A stretch of DNA of 64,000 bases from JAICYJ01 sp963737445 (GCA_963737445.1 CAVTSO010000009.1:598940-662939), one strand, 5' to 3'. Shown: positions 32,091 to 41,466, counted from the stretch's first letter. Numbers and translations are program-made. The notes: a model not told the origin generated them from the sequence alone.

Positions 32091-33518
32091 GTGCGCGACG
32101 TTGTCGTGATCGGCGGTGGGGTGGTCGGCTGCGCGGTGGCCTGGCGGCTGTCGAGCACCGCCGCCGGTGTGACGTTGATCGAGGCCGCTCACGACCTCTG
32201 CGAGGGCGCCTCGAAGGGCAACACCGGCATCGCCACCAGCGGCGGCGACTGCCATCCCGGAACGCTCGAGCTCGAGCTCGTTCGCCGGTCCAGCCCCGGC
32301 TGGGAGGCGCTGTGCGCGCGGCTGGACACGCCCTTCCACCGCATCGGCACGCTTGCCGTGGCGCTGACCGAGGAGGAGGAGCGCCGCCTGCCGGAGCTCC
32401 TGCCCGACGCACAGGACACCGGAGCGGCCGCGGAGATCGTGACAGGCGACCAGGCGCGCGCGCTGGAGCCGCTGATCAGCCGGCAGGCCCGCGCCGCGCT
32501 GCACTTCCCCGACGACGGCATCATCGACTCAATCCGCCTGACCATCGGGTATGCGGAGCTGGCCGCGCGCAACGGCGTCGAGGTGCTGCGCGGCGCGCCC
32601 GTGCACTCGATCGAGCGCGACCGGGACCGGATCGTTGCCGTCACGGCCGGCGACCGGCGGATCGCGACCCGATCGGTCGTGAACGCAGCCGGCGTCGAGG
32701 CGGACACCATCTCGCGGCTGGCCGGCGGCGAGCAGTTTCGGACGTGGCCGCGGCAGGGCCAGTACTGGCTGCTCGACCGCGAGTTGGGGGGCCGGTTCCG
32801 CAAGGTGGTGGGCGGCGTCCCGACACCGGTCACCCGCGGCATCTACTGCGTGCCGACCACCAACCGGTCGCTGCTGCTGGGACCCACTGCGGTCGACCAC
32901 GAGGACCGCGCCGACCGGGCGGTGGATGCCGAGACGCTCGACCACGTGTTCGACGCGGCACAGCGGCTGGTGCCCTCGATCGGCCGCCAGCACGCGATCA
33001 AGACGTTCGCGTCCAACCGCCCGGCCTCCGATCCCACCTACCGGATCGCCGTCGACGCCGAGGTCACCAACCTCGTGCACGCGGCCGGCATCCGCTCGAC
33101 TGGGGTGTCGTCGTCACCGGCCGTCGCCGAGATGGTGCGCGGGCTGCTGGAGGGGCTGGGCCTGCCGGTCGGGGATGAGCGGCCGGACGCGATCACCGAG
33201 TTGGAGCCGCTGGCACGGCTGCTCGGGCATCCCAGCCCCGAGCAGCTGTTCGCCCGCGACCCGCGCTACGGCCAGGTGATCTGCGCGTGCGAGCAGGTGA
33301 CGGCAGCCGAGATCGCGGCCGTGCACGGCATGGCCGTGCCACCCACCTCGCTCGAGGGCGTCCGCAAGCGCACGCGGGCGACGGGCGGTCGCTGCCAGGG
33401 CGCGTTCTGCCTGTCCGGCGTCTCGTTCCTGCACTCGCTGCACGCCGGTCGCCGCCCGCAGCAGATCGCCGTCTCGGAACCCGGCGCGACGCTGGGCGTG
33501 GGTGCGGACGATGCCTGA
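32091..33518 (+). CDS. GlpA-like FAD-dependent dehydrogenase with [2Fe-2S] BFD-type domain
   Basis: 475 residues. The N-terminal Rossmann motif VVVIGGGVVGCAVAWRL and the DAO-type fold (PTTNRSLLLGPTA, LVHAAGIRSTGVSSSPA) match glycerol-3-phosphate dehydrogenase/L-2-hydroxyglutarate oxidase relatives. The C-terminal ~90 residues are a BFD-like iron-sulfur domain with Cys pairs in VICACEQVT and GGRCQGAFC. This architecture is that of GlpA, and the neighbours (compact FAD protein, glycerol kinase) support glycerol-3-phosphate as substrate. It is soluble, with electrons presumably passed to the next gene product. Confidence 0.85.
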   Translation: MRDVVVIGGGVVGCAVAWRLSSTAAGVTLIEAAHDLCEGASKGNTGIATSGGDCHPGTLELELVRRSSPGWEALCARLDTPFHRIGTLAVALTEEEERRLPELLPDAQDTGAAAEIVTGDQARALEPLISRQARAALHFPDDGIIDSIRLTIGYAELAARNGVEVLRGAPVHSIERDRDRIVAVTAGDRRIATRSVVNAAGVEADTISRLAGGEQFRTWPRQGQYWLLDRELGGRFRKVVGGVPTPVTRGIYCVPTTNRSLLLGPTAVDHEDRADRAVDAETLDHVFDAAQRLVPSIGRQHAIKTFASNRPASDPTYRIAVDAEVTNLVHAAGIRSTGVSSSPAVAEMVRGLLEGLGLPVGDERPDAITELEPLARLLGHPSPEQLFARDPRYGQVICACEQVTAAEIAAVHGMAVPPTSLEGVRKRTRATGGRCQGAFCLSGVSFLHSLHAGRRPQQIAVSEPGATLGVGADDA

Positions 33519-34314
33519 CCGCCCGCCGGTCGCGATCGTCGGCGCGGGCATCACCGGCCTGGCGTGCGCGCACGCGCTGCGCGACGTCGCCGAGGTCACG
33601 GTCATCGACCGCATCCCCGTGCCGGGCGGCGTGCACGGCTGGGAGGCCGCCGAGACACGCGAGCTGGCACAGGCCTGCGGCGCGCACCTGAGGCTGGGCG
33701 AAACGGCGATCCGCTGGGACGGCCTGACGCTGCTCGCGATCGGGCAGGACGGCCCACAGCGCCTGGCGGCCTCCGCGCTCGTGATCGCGACCGGCGCGCG
33801 GCCGCTGGGCCGTGCCGAGCTGGGCATCGCCGGCGGCCGCCCTGCCGGCATCGTGGCCGCAACCGTCGCCTGCCACCTGGCCGAGAACGGCCTGCTGGCG
33901 GGGCGGCGCCCGCTGATCATGGGCGGCGGGGACTGGGCGATCCGGGCCGCGGGCGAGCTGCGCGCGGCCGGTGCCGAGCGGGCCACCCTGGTCTGCCCGG
34001 ATGGGCTGCTGCGCGAGCGCCCGGTGGACGATGCCGTGCACGTGCGGGAGCACGACCGCGTCGTGTCGGTCGCCGGCACGCCGCGGGTGCGCACGGCCAC
34101 GCTCGCGTCCGGCGAGACGCTGGGATGCGACGCGGTGGTGCTGGCCCACGGAGTGGCGGCGCTGCGCAACGTGGACGGCGCCGTCTGGGCGGGCGACCGC
34201 ACGGTCTACTCGCAGCCGCTGGCGGACCCGGCCACGGTGGAGCAGGCGCGCGCGGCCGGCGCCGAGGCGGCCGCCGCGGTACGGTCACTGATCGACCAGG
34301 AGGAGCGTCCATGA
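33511..34314 (+). CDS. Compact NAD(P)/FAD-dependent oxidoreductase, partner of the GlpA-like protein
   Basis: 267 residues from the ATG at 33511, overlapping the previous gene by 8 bp. VAIVGAGITGLACAHAL (FAD) and a second dinucleotide motif PLIMGGGDWAIRAAGEL are present, as is LVIATGARPLGR. It is about two thirds the length of usual pyridine-nucleotide disulfide-type reductases and has no redox-active CxxxxC. In GlpA-type clusters of other bacteria such a protein passes electrons from the dehydrogenase. Its stop overlaps the next start (ATGA). Confidence 0.75.
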   Translation: MPDRPPVAIVGAGITGLACAHALRDVAEVTVIDRIPVPGGVHGWEAAETRELAQACGAHLRLGETAIRWDGLTLLAIGQDGPQRLAASALVIATGARPLGRAELGIAGGRPAGIVAATVACHLAENGLLAGRRPLIMGGGDWAIRAAGELRAAGAERATLVCPDGLLRERPVDDAVHVREHDRVVSVAGTPRVRTATLASGETLGCDAVVLAHGVAALRNVDGAVWAGDRTVYSQPLADPATVEQARAAGAEAAAAVRSLIDQEERP

Positions 34315-34526
34315 AGGTGACATCGCCAATCGGTGAGCTGCCGTTCGTCGTGCGCGGCGTCTCGTTGCACGACGGGCACGTGGTTGTCGAGGGCGAGTTG
34401 GGTGCCTGGCGGTCGCGGATCGAGGTCGGCGCCGAGGACCTGCCGATGCTGGGTCGCGCGTTCCGCGGCCCGCTGATCGCGGCCTGCCTGGGCCTGGCCG
34501 GTATCGCCCTGCTGCGCTGCCGATGA
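34311..34526 (+). CDS. Small membrane-anchored protein of the glp cluster
   Basis: 71 residues: an all-beta polar part (IGELPFVVRGVSLHDGHVVV) followed by one C-terminal hydrophobic helix (GPLIAACLGLAGIALLRC). AGGAGGAG stands before the ATG. It overlaps both neighbours by ATGA, so it is bound into the operon. It could tether the soluble dehydrogenase pair to the membrane, replacing the GlpC subunit, which is absent; this is inference. Confidence 0.55.
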   Translation: MKVTSPIGELPFVVRGVSLHDGHVVVEGELGAWRSRIEVGAEDLPMLGRAFRGPLIAACLGLAGIALLRCR

Positions 34527-35960
34527 CGATCCTGATCGGGGTCGACCAGGGCACCAGTGGCACCCGCGCCGTGGCCTTCGACGAGCGCCTACGCCCGCTC
34601 GGCGAGAGCTACCAGCCGGCCCACGTCAGCCATCCTCAGCCGGGATGGATCGAGAAGGACGCGGACGAGACGGTGGCCACGGTGGAGCGCGCCCTGGGCG
34701 ACCTGGCGGCGCAGCTCGGACGGCAAGTCGCGGCGGTCGGCCTGGACAACGAGGGCGAGACGGTGGTGGCGTGGGACGCGGAGACGCTGCGGCCGCTGGC
34801 GCCCGCGATCGTGTGGGGATGCCGTCGCAGCCAGCCGATCGTGGAGCGGCTGGAGGCGGCCGGCCACGGTCCGCGCATCCAAGAACTGTCCGGCCTGCCG
34901 CTCGACCCCTACTTCTCGGCCACCAAGATCCGCTGGCTGGTCGAGAACGACGTGGCGGTCGCGGCGGCCGCTGCGGACGGCCGCCTGCGCGCCGGAACGC
35001 TGGATGCCTACGTCTGCGCACGGCTGGGCGACGGCGCCCGCACCGAGCCATCCACGGCCGGGCGCACGCAGCTGCAGGCGCTGGCCGCACCCGGCAGCTG
35101 GCACCCCGAGCTGCTCGAGCTGCACGGCATCGATCCCGGCTGGCTGCCGCCGATCGGGCCGTCGGCGGGGCACGTTCGGCAAACTGGCGGGCCTGCCGCT
35201 GCGCGCGCTGCTGGTCGACCAGACCGCCTCCCTGGCCGGCCACGGCTGCCTGCTGCCGGGGATGGCGAAGGCCACGTACGGCACCGGCATCTTCCTGCTC
35301 CAGCAGGCCGGCGTCGCGCCGCCCACCGAGACCGGCGGTCTGCTATCGGTGGTCGCCTGGGAGCTGGCCGAAGGCCGGCCCAGCTACGCGCTTGACGGCG
35401 GCGTGTTCTCCGCCGGAACCGTGCTGACGTGGCTGCGCCACGGCCTCGGCGCGTTCCAGGACCCGTCGGAGAGCGAGGCGATGGCGAACTCCGTTCCGGA
35501 TACCGACGGCGTCAGGTTCCTGCCCGCGCTGGCCGGGATGGGCGCTCCCTGGTGGCGTGCAGACGCGCGGGCGGTGGTCGCCGGGATCACCGCCGCCACG
35601 ACCCGCGCCCACATCGTCCGTGCCGCACTCGACTCGCTCTGCTTCCGCGTGCGCGACCTCGTCGACGCGCTGCCGGTGCGGCCGGACGTGCTGCGGGTCG
35701 ACGGCGGGCTGACCGCGAACCGCTACCTCGTGCAGCGCCAGGCCGACGTGCTGGACATGCCGGTGGAGGTGGCCGAGATGCCTGAGACGACTGCGCTCGG
35801 CGCGGCCGCGGCCGCGGCCGTCGGGGCGGGCCTGTGCACGATCGACGACCTGGCGCAGCTGGCGGCGGGGGGACGGCGGTTCCAGCCGGGTGACATGCGC
35901 GGGGCCGACGCGGACTACGTGGCCTGGCGGAGGTTCGCCCAGCGGGCTTCGTTGCTCTAG
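34523..35960 (+). CDS. glpK: Glycerol kinase, interrupted by one-base frameshift
   Basis: FGGY-family kinase. The first 215 codons (ILIGVDQGTSGTRAVAFDE, GWIEKDADETVATV, GLDNEGETVVAWD) are in one frame; the rest (LLVDQTASLAGHGCLLPGM, KATYGTGIFLL, MGAPWWRADARAVVAGI, RVDGGLTANRYLVQRQADVL) is in the next. Removing one G from the GGGG at 35167-35170 restores a continuous protein of about 478 residues. As written the kinase would stop after 290 codons and be inactive. A homopolymer site makes a sequencing indel likely. It converges on glyS, sharing CTAG at the stop codons. Confidence 0.85.
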
Positions 35961-37972
35961 CCGGGAAGTTGCTCGAAGTCGCCGACCAGGCGCAGCGTCG
36001 AGACCACGTCGGCCAGCAGCTTGAGACGGTTCCCGCGCAGGGCTGGATCCTCGGCCATCACCATCACCTGCTCGAAGTACGCGTTGATCGGCTCCACCAT
36101 CAGCGCGGCCGCGTCCAGCGCGGACGCGTAGTCGCGCCGCGCGGCGGCGTCGGCGATCTCGATGTCCGCGGACGTCAGCGCGGCGCACAGTGCCCGCTCC
36201 TCGTCCGTTTCGAACATCGAGGTCCGCACCTCGGAGGCGGTCTGCTCGGCGGCCCTGGCCGTGATCCGGATGCAGCGTCCGTAGGCGTCGCGGACGGCCG
36301 CCAGCCAGTCGGTGCCGCGGGCGTCGCGCAGCGCCCGGCAGAGTGCGGCCAGGGGCAGCGGCCCGGTCACCCCGGAGCCTCGCGCGGCTCGCATCTCATC
36401 GATGGTCACGCCCTCCTCGGCCATCAGCGGCTCGACCCGGTCGAGCACGAAGTCGACGGCGTCGGGCACCGCCTCGAGCGGCTTTCGGCGCAGCTCGTGG
36501 CCCTGCGACACCAGCATGTGCACCGACTCGGCCATCAGGTCGACCAGACCAAGCTCGTAGCCGCGCTCGAGCGCGATCGCGACGATGCCCGCCGCGGCCC
36601 GTCGCAGCCCATAGGGATCGCGGCTGCCGGTGGGCTGCGCACCGAGGGCGAACGCCACCGCCACCGTGTCGGCCTTGTCGGAGACCGACAGTAGCGCGGC
36701 ACCCTCGTCCGCCGGGAGCGCCCCGCCGGCCTCGATCGGGAGGTGATGGTCCGCGATCGCCTCGCACACCTCGGGTGGCTCACCCGCGTCGCGGGCGTAC
36801 AGCGACCCGGCGTACCCCTGCAGGTCGGAGAACTCGGCCACCAGGCTCGACACCAGGTCGGCCTTGCACAGCGCCGCCGCCCGCGCCACCGCCTCGCGCA
36901 GCGGCGGCTCGACCTCGACCCGGTCGCACAGCTGCCGCGATATCTCGCGCACCCGCTCGGCCTTGTCGGCCAGCGACCCCGCGCCCTCCAGGAAGCTGAC
37001 CCGGGGCAGCTCGGCCAGCATCGCGGCGATGCCGCGCGCCTGGTCCTTGTCGTACGCGAAGACGGCGTCCTCCAGCCGCCCCACCAGCACCTCCTCGTTT
37101 CCAGCCGCGACAACCGCCGGGACGCCGCCGTTTGCGACGAATGCGAAGCGGGCGTCGAGGCGACCCTCGCGGACGATCGGGAAGTAGCGCTGGTGGGACT
37201 GCATCGCGGTGATCGGGACGCGCTCGGGCAGCTCCAGGTAGCGCTCGTGGAACCGGCCCTCGAGCACCAAGGGCCACTCCACCAGGTGCACGACCTCGTC
37301 CAGCTTGCCCATCGGGTCGATCCACTCCCCGGCCGTGTTGAGCCCCTCCACGATCAGCTCCCGGCGCTCGGCCGCGTCGGCCAGCACGTGCACGCCGCGC
37401 AGGTCCTCCAGGTAGCTCTCGGCCGAGCCCACCCGGACCGCGCCCAGCGACCGGTGGCCGCGGGACTCCCCGCCGCTGGCCACCCCCGCCAGCTCCATCG
37501 CAACCACCTCGTCGTCGAGCTTGACCACCAGCCACCGGATCGGCCGCGAGAACCGGCCGCCCGGCCAGCGCATCGTCTTTGCGAACTGCAGGCCCGCCAC
37601 GATGCGGTGCACGGCGTCCGGCACCAGCTCCACCGCCGGCGCGGGCCGGCCGTCGCTGACGGCCCATACGAAGCCCTCTCGCTGCTCGAGCTCGTCCACC
37701 GCCAGTCCGTGCTTTCGCGCGAACCCGGCCCTGGCCGCCTCCGGGGCGTCGGCGCGCGGGCCGCGCTGCTGCGTCGCGACGGCGTCTCGCTGCCGCGGCA
37801 CGCTCGCGATCGCCACCAACCGCCTCGGCCCGACGTGGATGCGGGCGTCGCGCGACTCCAGGCCGGCTTCGGCGAGCGAGTGGGTCAGCAGCTCGGGCAG
37901 CTGACGCTCGGCCTCGCGGCAGGCCGCCGCCGGCAGCTCCTCGCAGCCGATCTCGATCAGCAGGTCAGGCAT
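35957..37972 (-). CDS. glyS: Glycyl-tRNA synthetase beta subunit
   Basis: 671 residues, slightly short for the beta subunit of the alpha2beta2 bacterial enzyme. LLIEIGCEELPAAA at the N-terminus, VGPRRLVAIAS, FAKTMRW, VITAMQSHQRYFPI, the HD-like region with FEGAGSLADKAERVR and the C-terminal anticodon-binding part are recognisable. The ATG overlaps the glyQ stop by eight bases. Most actinobacteria have a single-chain GlyRS, so the two-subunit form is a useful lineage marker. Confidence 0.95.
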   Translation of the reverse strand: MPDLLIEIGCEELPAAACREAERQLPELLTHSLAEAGLESRDARIHVGPRRLVAIASVPRQRDAVATQQRGPRADAPEAARAGFARKHGLAVDELEQREGFVWAVSDGRPAPAVELVPDAVHRIVAGLQFAKTMRWPGGRFSRPIRWLVVKLDDEVVAMELAGVASGGESRGHRSLGAVRVGSAESYLEDLRGVHVLADAAERRELIVEGLNTAGEWIDPMGKLDEVVHLVEWPLVLEGRFHERYLELPERVPITAMQSHQRYFPIVREGRLDARFAFVANGGVPAVVAAGNEEVLVGRLEDAVFAYDKDQARGIAAMLAELPRVSFLEGAGSLADKAERVREISRQLCDRVEVEPPLREAVARAAALCKADLVSSLVAEFSDLQGYAGSLYARDAGEPPEVCEAIADHHLPIEAGGALPADEGAALLSVSDKADTVAVAFALGAQPTGSRDPYGLRRAAAGIVAIALERGYELGLVDLMAESVHMLVSQGHELRRKPLEAVPDAVDFVLDRVEPLMAEEGVTIDEMRAARGSGVTGPLPLAALCRALRDARGTDWLAAVRDAYGRCIRITARAAEQTASEVRTSMFETDEERALCAALTSADIEIADAAARRDYASALDAAALMVEPINAYFEQVMVMAEDPALRGNRLKLLADVVSTLRLVGDFEQLPG

Positions 37973-38822
37973 GCTCGCCCTGCTGCGTGGCCAGATACGC
38001 CCGCGCCACCGTCTGTGTCAGCCGCCGCATGCGCAGGATGTATGCCTGACGGTCGGTGACGGCGATCGCCCGCCGCGAGTCGAGCAGGTTGAACGCGTGC
38101 GAGCACTTCAGCACCTGGTCGTAGGCGGGCAGCGGCAGGTTCGCCTCCAGGCAGCGGCCGGCCTCGGCCTCGTGGTCGTCGAAGTGCCGCGCCAGCATCT
38201 CGGTGTCGGCCAGCTCGTAGTTGTAGACCGAGAACTGGCGCTCGTTCTCGAGGTACACGTCAGCCCACGACACGCCCGGCGCCCACTCCATGTCCTGGGC
38301 CCGCCGCACCTTCTGCAGGTGCATGCCGATCCGCTCGAGGCCATAGGTCATCTCCACCGACACCGGCTCCAGCTCGATTCCGCCGGCCTGCTGGAAATAG
38401 GTGAACTGGGTGATCTCCATCCCGTCCATCCACACCTCCCAGCCGAGCCCCCACGCGCCCAGGCTGGGGCTCTCCCAGTTGTCCTCGACGAACCGGATGT
38501 CGTGCTCGAGGGGGTCGATGCCGATGGCGGCCAGCGAGCGCAGGTAGACGTCCTGGCTGTCGTCGGGCGCCGGCTTGAGGATCACCTGGTACTGGTAGTG
38601 CTGCTGGAAGCGGTAGGGGTTCTCGCCGTAGCGGCCGTCGTCGGGCCGGATCGAGGGCTCGACGTAGGCCGTTCGCCACGGCCTGGGGCCGAGCACGCGC
38701 AGCAGCGTCGCGGGGTTGGACGTGCCGGCCCCCACCTCCGTGTGGTACGGCTGCATGATCGCGCACCCCTCGGCCTCCCAGAAGGCCTGCAGCTGCGCGA
38801 TCATCTGCTGGAAGGTCGCCAT
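37965..38822 (-). CDS. glyQ: Glycyl-tRNA synthetase alpha subunit
   Basis: Class II catalytic subunit, 285 residues. FQQMIAQLQAFWEAEGCAIMQPYHTEVGAGTSNPAT, YVEPSIRPDDGRYGENPYR (motif 2 region) and MTYGLERIGMHLQ are near-invariant in the family. Only 58 bp separate its start from the divergent lipoprotein gene; no T-box leader is present and a TAGCTT nine bases upstream suggests a nearly leaderless mRNA. Confidence 0.96.
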   Translation of the reverse strand: MATFQQMIAQLQAFWEAEGCAIMQPYHTEVGAGTSNPATLLRVLGPRPWRTAYVEPSIRPDDGRYGENPYRFQQHYQYQVILKPAPDDSQDVYLRSLAAIGIDPLEHDIRFVEDNWESPSLGAWGLGWEVWMDGMEITQFTYFQQAGGIELEPVSVEMTYGLERIGMHLQKVRRAQDMEWAPGVSWADVYLENERQFSVYNYELADTEMLARHFDDHEAEAGRCLEANLPLPAYDQVLKCSHAFNLLDSRRAIAVTDRQAYILRMRRLTQTVARAYLATQQGEHA

Positions 38823-38880
38823 CGAGGGCGCAAGCTATCAGACGCTTGATCGCCGGCAGCGACCTGCCGATAACGGCTCC

Positions 38881-39450
38881 ATGCGACGCGGCGGATACGC
38901 GCTTCTCCCTCTCCTGGTGCTGGCCGCGGCGGCCTGCGGCGCCCCCAGCGGCAAGACGCTGGACACGAAGGTGGAGGCCGCCGTGGTGGCGCAGCAGGGC
39001 GGCCGTCAGGTCGTCTCATCGGTCGACTGCAGCAACCAGGTGCCGCCGCCCGACACGGTCGCGGGCGGGCTGGGCACGGTGGTCGCCGACCACACCTGCA
39101 CCGTGAAGTTCAGCAACGGGACGCCCACCCAGGTGTGGGCGGTGAACGTGCTCGACCTGGGCGCCAGCCACCCGGTGCAGCTGCTCTACCGGACCGACCA
39201 CAACGGCAACGGCCAGCCGGCCGCGACCGTCGACGTGGCGAAGGCGTTCTCGGCCGAGATGGCGCTCCTGAACGGCGGGACGGCGGCCAAGGCGCGCTGC
39301 AAGGCGGGCTCGCCCGCAGCACCGGCCGGCTCGACCGCGACGGCGGCACCCGACCACGTCTGCAGCATCCGCATCCCGGGTCACGGCCGCGAGCGCTGGG
39401 CCGTTCGGATCCTGGGCAGCAACGTGCAGCTGCTGTTTCAGCTCGGCTGA
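38881..39450 (+). CDS. DUF4333-like secreted lipoprotein
   Basis: 189 residues. A basic N-terminus, hydrophobic core LLPLLVLAAAAC and lipobox LAAAAC predict lipid attachment at Cys19 after LspA cleavage. The exported part has two similar halves, each with a VAAxxxGxxVxxVDC-like or KARCKAG strand and a CTV/CSI-centred beta pair, pointing to a duplicated DUF4333-type domain of actinobacteria. Function unknown. It ends overlapping recO by 13 bp, convergently. Confidence 0.7.
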   Translation: MRRGGYALLPLLVLAAAACGAPSGKTLDTKVEAAVVAQQGGRQVVSSVDCSNQVPPPDTVAGGLGTVVADHTCTVKFSNGTPTQVWAVNVLDLGASHPVQLLYRTDHNGNGQPAATVDVAKAFSAEMALLNGGTAAKARCKAGSPAAPAGSTATAAPDHVCSIRIPGHGRERWAVRILGSNVQLLFQLG

Positions 39451-40175
39451 AGGGTGCGCAGGCGAAAGCCGCCGTGGTGCGCGTAGGTCTCCTCGACCAC
39501 CCGCAGCGCGCCGGCCGCGGCATCGGGCGACAGCACCACCGGCGCCAGCGGGCGCTCCAGCAGCCCCTCGATGGCGGCGATCGCCCCGTCCGCCATCCGG
39601 AAGCCGCCGCTCGCCACCATGCAGCCCGTGCAGACCGCCCCGCCGGCCGCTGCCGAGAAGCCGGCCAGCGGGCCGGCCGACCCGCACGACGCGCACGAGT
39701 CGAGATGCGGCAGGTAGCCCGAGAGCGCCAGCAGCTTCAGCTGGAAGGCCAGTCCCAGGCCGTCGTGCTGGGGGTCCGGGGCGCGTTCGAGCGGCCCGGC
39801 AAGCAGCTCCAGGAACCGGCACAGGCCCTCGTAGGCACGCGCGTTCGGCTCGGGCTCAGCGAACAGCTTCAGCACCGCCTCCGCCCCGATCTGGCCGACC
39901 GCCAGTGCGTAGCCGTCGGCCCGCACCTGCTCCTGCGAGCTGATGATGTCGGCGCCCGAGACGGTGTGCAGCTCGCCGCGGCCCTCGTGCAGGATCAGCG
40001 CCGATCGGGTCAGCGGCTCCAGCCGCGCGCCGAACCGCGAGCCGGTCTTGCGCACGCCCTTGGCGATCGCGTTCACGCGCCCCCGCTCGAGCGTGTACAG
40101 GTGCAGCACGCGGTCGGCTTCCGAGAAGCGGATCGATCGCAGCACCACGGCGTCGGTCTTGTAGCTTCGGCCCAT
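39438..40175 (-). CDS. recO: DNA repair protein RecO
   Basis: RecFOR-pathway mediator that loads RecA. It has 245 residues. The N-terminal OB fold (YKTDAVVLRSIRFSEADRVL, FGARLEPLT), a central helical part and a C-terminal zinc module with Cys pairs (DSCASCGS and AVCTGCM) are in family order. A TAGACT seven bases before the ATG is a leaderless promoter. It is monocistronic in this window. Confidence 0.93.
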   Translation of the reverse strand: MGRSYKTDAVVLRSIRFSEADRVLHLYTLERGRVNAIAKGVRKTGSRFGARLEPLTRSALILHEGRGELHTVSGADIISSQEQVRADGYALAVGQIGAEAVLKLFAEPEPNARAYEGLCRFLELLAGPLERAPDPQHDGLGLAFQLKLLALSGYLPHLDSCASCGSAGPLAGFSAAAGGAVCTGCMVASGGFRMADGAIAAIEGLLERPLAPVVLSPDAAAGALRVVEETYAHHGGFRLRTLQPS

Positions 40176-40182
40176 CGGGCTC

Positions 40183-40188
40183 AGTCTA
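40183..40188 (-). promoter_or_regulatory. -10 element of a leaderless promoter (recO)
   Basis: TAGACT on the minus strand, seven bases, then ATG at 40175. Confidence 0.55.
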
Positions 40189-40198
40189 GGCGGCGTGC

Positions 40199-40669
40199 CT
40201 ACGGGTCAGCGACGTCGCGCACGTCCGCGTCGGGCATCGCCGCCAGCAGGTCGTTGAGCCGCACCTCGAACACCGCGTTCGGCGTCCCGGCGGCGCACCA
40301 GACCGTCTGGAACCGCCGCAGCGAGCTGTCGACGACGGTGTGCAGCGGCCGGTCGTGGCCGAGCGGCGGGATGCCGCCGATGGCGTAGCCGGTCTGCTCC
40401 TTGACGTCGCGGCCGCGGGCCATCGTGACTCCCTGGCCCACCCGCTCCAGATCGATCCGCCGGTCGCCGGCGCAGAGGCACAGCAGCAACTCGCCGCCCG
40501 CGTCCTGCAGCACCACCGACTTCACGATCTGGCCCAGCTCGCAGCCGACCGCTTCGGCCGCCTCCACCGCCGTTCTCGTGGACCCCGACAGCTCCTGCGC
40601 GCGCACGTCCAGGCCCGCCGCCTGCGCGCGCTCCTGGAACCTCACGGCCGTGGGGTGCATCTCGGACAT
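40199..40669 (-). CDS. YbaK/EbsC-type aminoacyl-tRNA deacylase
   Basis: Trans-editing domain protein of 156 residues that removes mischarged amino acids (Cys-tRNA-Pro or Ala-tRNA-Pro types). QIVKSVVLQDAGGELLLCLCAGDRRIDL with the conserved Lys, EQTGYAIGGIPPLGH and the C-terminal VWCAAGTPNAVFEV match the YbaK fold. Its ATG at 40669 lies inside the 3' end of mutM, a 28-bp overlap; a second ATG nine bases on is equally possible. Last gene of the deoB-deoA-mutM-ybaK run. Confidence 0.88.
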   Translation of the reverse strand: MSEMHPTAVRFQERAQAAGLDVRAQELSGSTRTAVEAAEAVGCELGQIVKSVVLQDAGGELLLCLCAGDRRIDLERVGQGVTMARGRDVKEQTGYAIGGIPPLGHDRPLHTVVDSSLRRFQTVWCAAGTPNAVFEVRLNDLLAAMPDADVRDVADP

Positions 40670-41466
40670 AGGTGGGTGCCCCGCTGGGCAACGCGGGTCT
40701 TGACGATAACCGATCCGCAGCGCGGGCACGGTTCGCCGGCACGGTCGAAGACGTGGAACCGCTCCTGCATCGAGCCGGGCGTGCCATCCACGGACCGGTA
40801 GCTGTCGATGCTGGCCCCCCGCGCGTCGATCCCGCGCTCCAGCACGGCGATCACGGCGTCGTGCACGCGGGCCGAGCGCACGGCGCCGATCCGGCCGCCG
40901 GGAGTGAGCGGGTGCACCCGCGCCTCCCACAGCGCCTCGTCGGCGTAGATGTTGCCGACGCCGGCCACCACGCGCTGGTCGAGCAGGAGCGCCTTCACCG
41001 GCGCCGTGCGCCCCCGCAGCGCGGCGCGCAGCTGTTGCGCGGTCCAGTCGCCGTCCAGCGGCTCCGGCCCGACCCGGCCGCGCCAGTAGTCCTCGAGCCC
41101 GCCGGCCTCGATCAGCCGCATCGTGCCGAACCGCCGCTGATCGCTGTAGAGCAGCCAGGTGCCGTCGTCCAGCTCGAACACCGCACGCAGGTGCGGGCGC
41201 TCGCTGAGCTCGGTGACGTGATGGAACCACCCGGTCATACGCAGGTGGCAGACCAGCGTGCGCCCGTCGTCGAGCCCGAGGGCCAGGTACTTGCCGCGCC
41301 GCCCGACCCCGGTCACGACCGCGCCCAGCAGCTCGTGGGCGACCGCCGTCGGATCATCCGGCGCCGTCAGGCGGCCGTCGCGGATGTCGACGCCCACCAG
41401 CTCCCGCCCGACCAGCACCTTGACCAGCCCCCGCCGCACGGTCTCCACCTCGGGCAGCTCAGGCAT
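40642..41466 (-). CDS. mutM: Formamidopyrimidine-DNA glycosylase
   Basis: Removes 8-oxoguanine and cleaves the AP site. It has 274 residues. MPELPEVETVRRG supplies the catalytic Pro2 and Glu3, LVCHLRMTGWFH and YSDQRRFGTMRL follow, VVAGVGNIYADEAL is the H2TH region, and the zinc finger CPRCGSVIVKT ... CPRC closes the protein. The ATG at 41466 overlaps the deoA stop by eight bases. An Fpg-nucleoside phosphorylase operon could combine oxidised-base repair with nucleoside salvage. Confidence 0.95.
   Translation of the reverse strand: MPELPEVETVRRGLVKVLVGRELVGVDIRDGRLTAPDDPTAVAHELLGAVVTGVGRRGKYLALGLDDGRTLVCHLRMTGWFHHVTELSERPHLRAVFELDDGTWLLYSDQRRFGTMRLIEAGGLEDYWRGRVGPEPLDGDWTAQQLRAALRGRTAPVKALLLDQRVVAGVGNIYADEALWEARVHPLTPGGRIGAVRSARVHDAVIAVLERGIDARGASIDSYRSVDGTPGSMQERFHVFDRAGEPCPRCGSVIVKTRVAQRGTHLCPRCTPRP

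Noticed and set aside
38823..38880. T-box leader for glyQS
   Set aside because: Only 58 bp separate glyQ from the divergent gene, with no specifier hairpin or T-box sequence.
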